This document shows positions 32,098 to 32,141 of a DNA stretch of 32,141 bases, piece by piece; position 1 is the stretch's first letter; each line of letters begins with the position of its first letter. Made by a program: the position numbers and the translations under genes. The stretch spans positions 1 to 32,141 of the forward strand of contig JAUIMF010000037.1 of assembly GCA_030433415.1 (NCBI GenBank), in the 5' to 3' direction. This DNA comes from Gammaproteobacteria bacterium (GTDB lineage Bacteria; Pseudomonadota; Gammaproteobacteria; Pseudomonadales; Halieaceae). The notes under the pieces are model-generated. The model saw nothing but the letters and a program-made list of their open reading frames with translations. It made no database searches and was not told the DNA's origin.

Positions 32098-32141
32098 GTA
32101 AAGGATGTCTCCAGTACGGACCATTTGAAAATGGTGCCGAC

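Noticed and set aside
1..32141. CRISPR arrays, tRNA genes, rRNA genes
   Set aside because: No regularly spaced repeats and no cloverleaf or rRNA sequence were seen on either strand.

Overview
This 32.1 kb window looks like the chromosome of an aerobic, heterotrophic, probably marine gammaproteobacterium. The reasons are two large TonB-dependent receptors (so a Gram-negative outer membrane), a PutA and an acetoacetyl-CoA synthetase of proteobacterial type, an N-acyl-D-amino-acid deacylase subfamily that I associate with marine gammaproteobacteria, and evenly GC-rich coding sequence. The lineage is an inference; there is no rRNA or other marker gene to confirm it.

Left part (1-6608): a truncated LysR regulator is divergent from a DoxX and pirin pair, with an LTTR-box-like dyad between them. 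A second pirin converges on the first across an 11-bp hairpin. Next come a stand-alone acetoacetyl-CoA synthetase and an exported D-aminoacylase-family protein that lacks the usual metal-binding His-x-His motif, all on the minus strand.

Centre (6743-22102): this is the most interesting part. A 15 kb block of nine genes lies between two direct repeats of 196/197 bp (about 89% identical by hand alignment). Each repeat is the decayed 3' end of the same lost gene. The minus-strand operon encodes a TonB-dependent receptor, hydantoinase/oxoprolinase subunits A and B, an NCS1-like permease and an Xaa-Pro dipeptidase. The divergent plus-strand set encodes an XRE-cupin regulator, a cyclophilin-type peptidyl-prolyl isomerase, a quinone-oxidoreductase-like enzyme and a bifunctional PutA without the DNA-binding domain. 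Import, ATP-dependent ring opening, prolyl isomerisation, X-Pro cleavage and proline oxidation form a plausible route from a proline-containing cyclic compound (for example a Pro diketopiperazine) to glutamate. The route is my inference; the family assignments are visible in the sequence.

Right part (22208-32141): a class II Fic protein with a C-terminal winged helix sits behind an array of TGCGGAGAAT-like half-sites. A Crp/Fnr-like regulator follows. A minus-strand operon then carries a secreted protein of unknown function, a second TonB-dependent receptor and a DUF1254/DUF1214 protein. A 755-bp gene-poor stretch holds a possible integrase remnant and an orphan terminator. The window ends with an AT-richer HigBA-type toxin-antitoxin pair, its terminator, and a complete IS481-family insertion sequence abutting that terminator. 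The right end therefore looks like accessory DNA.
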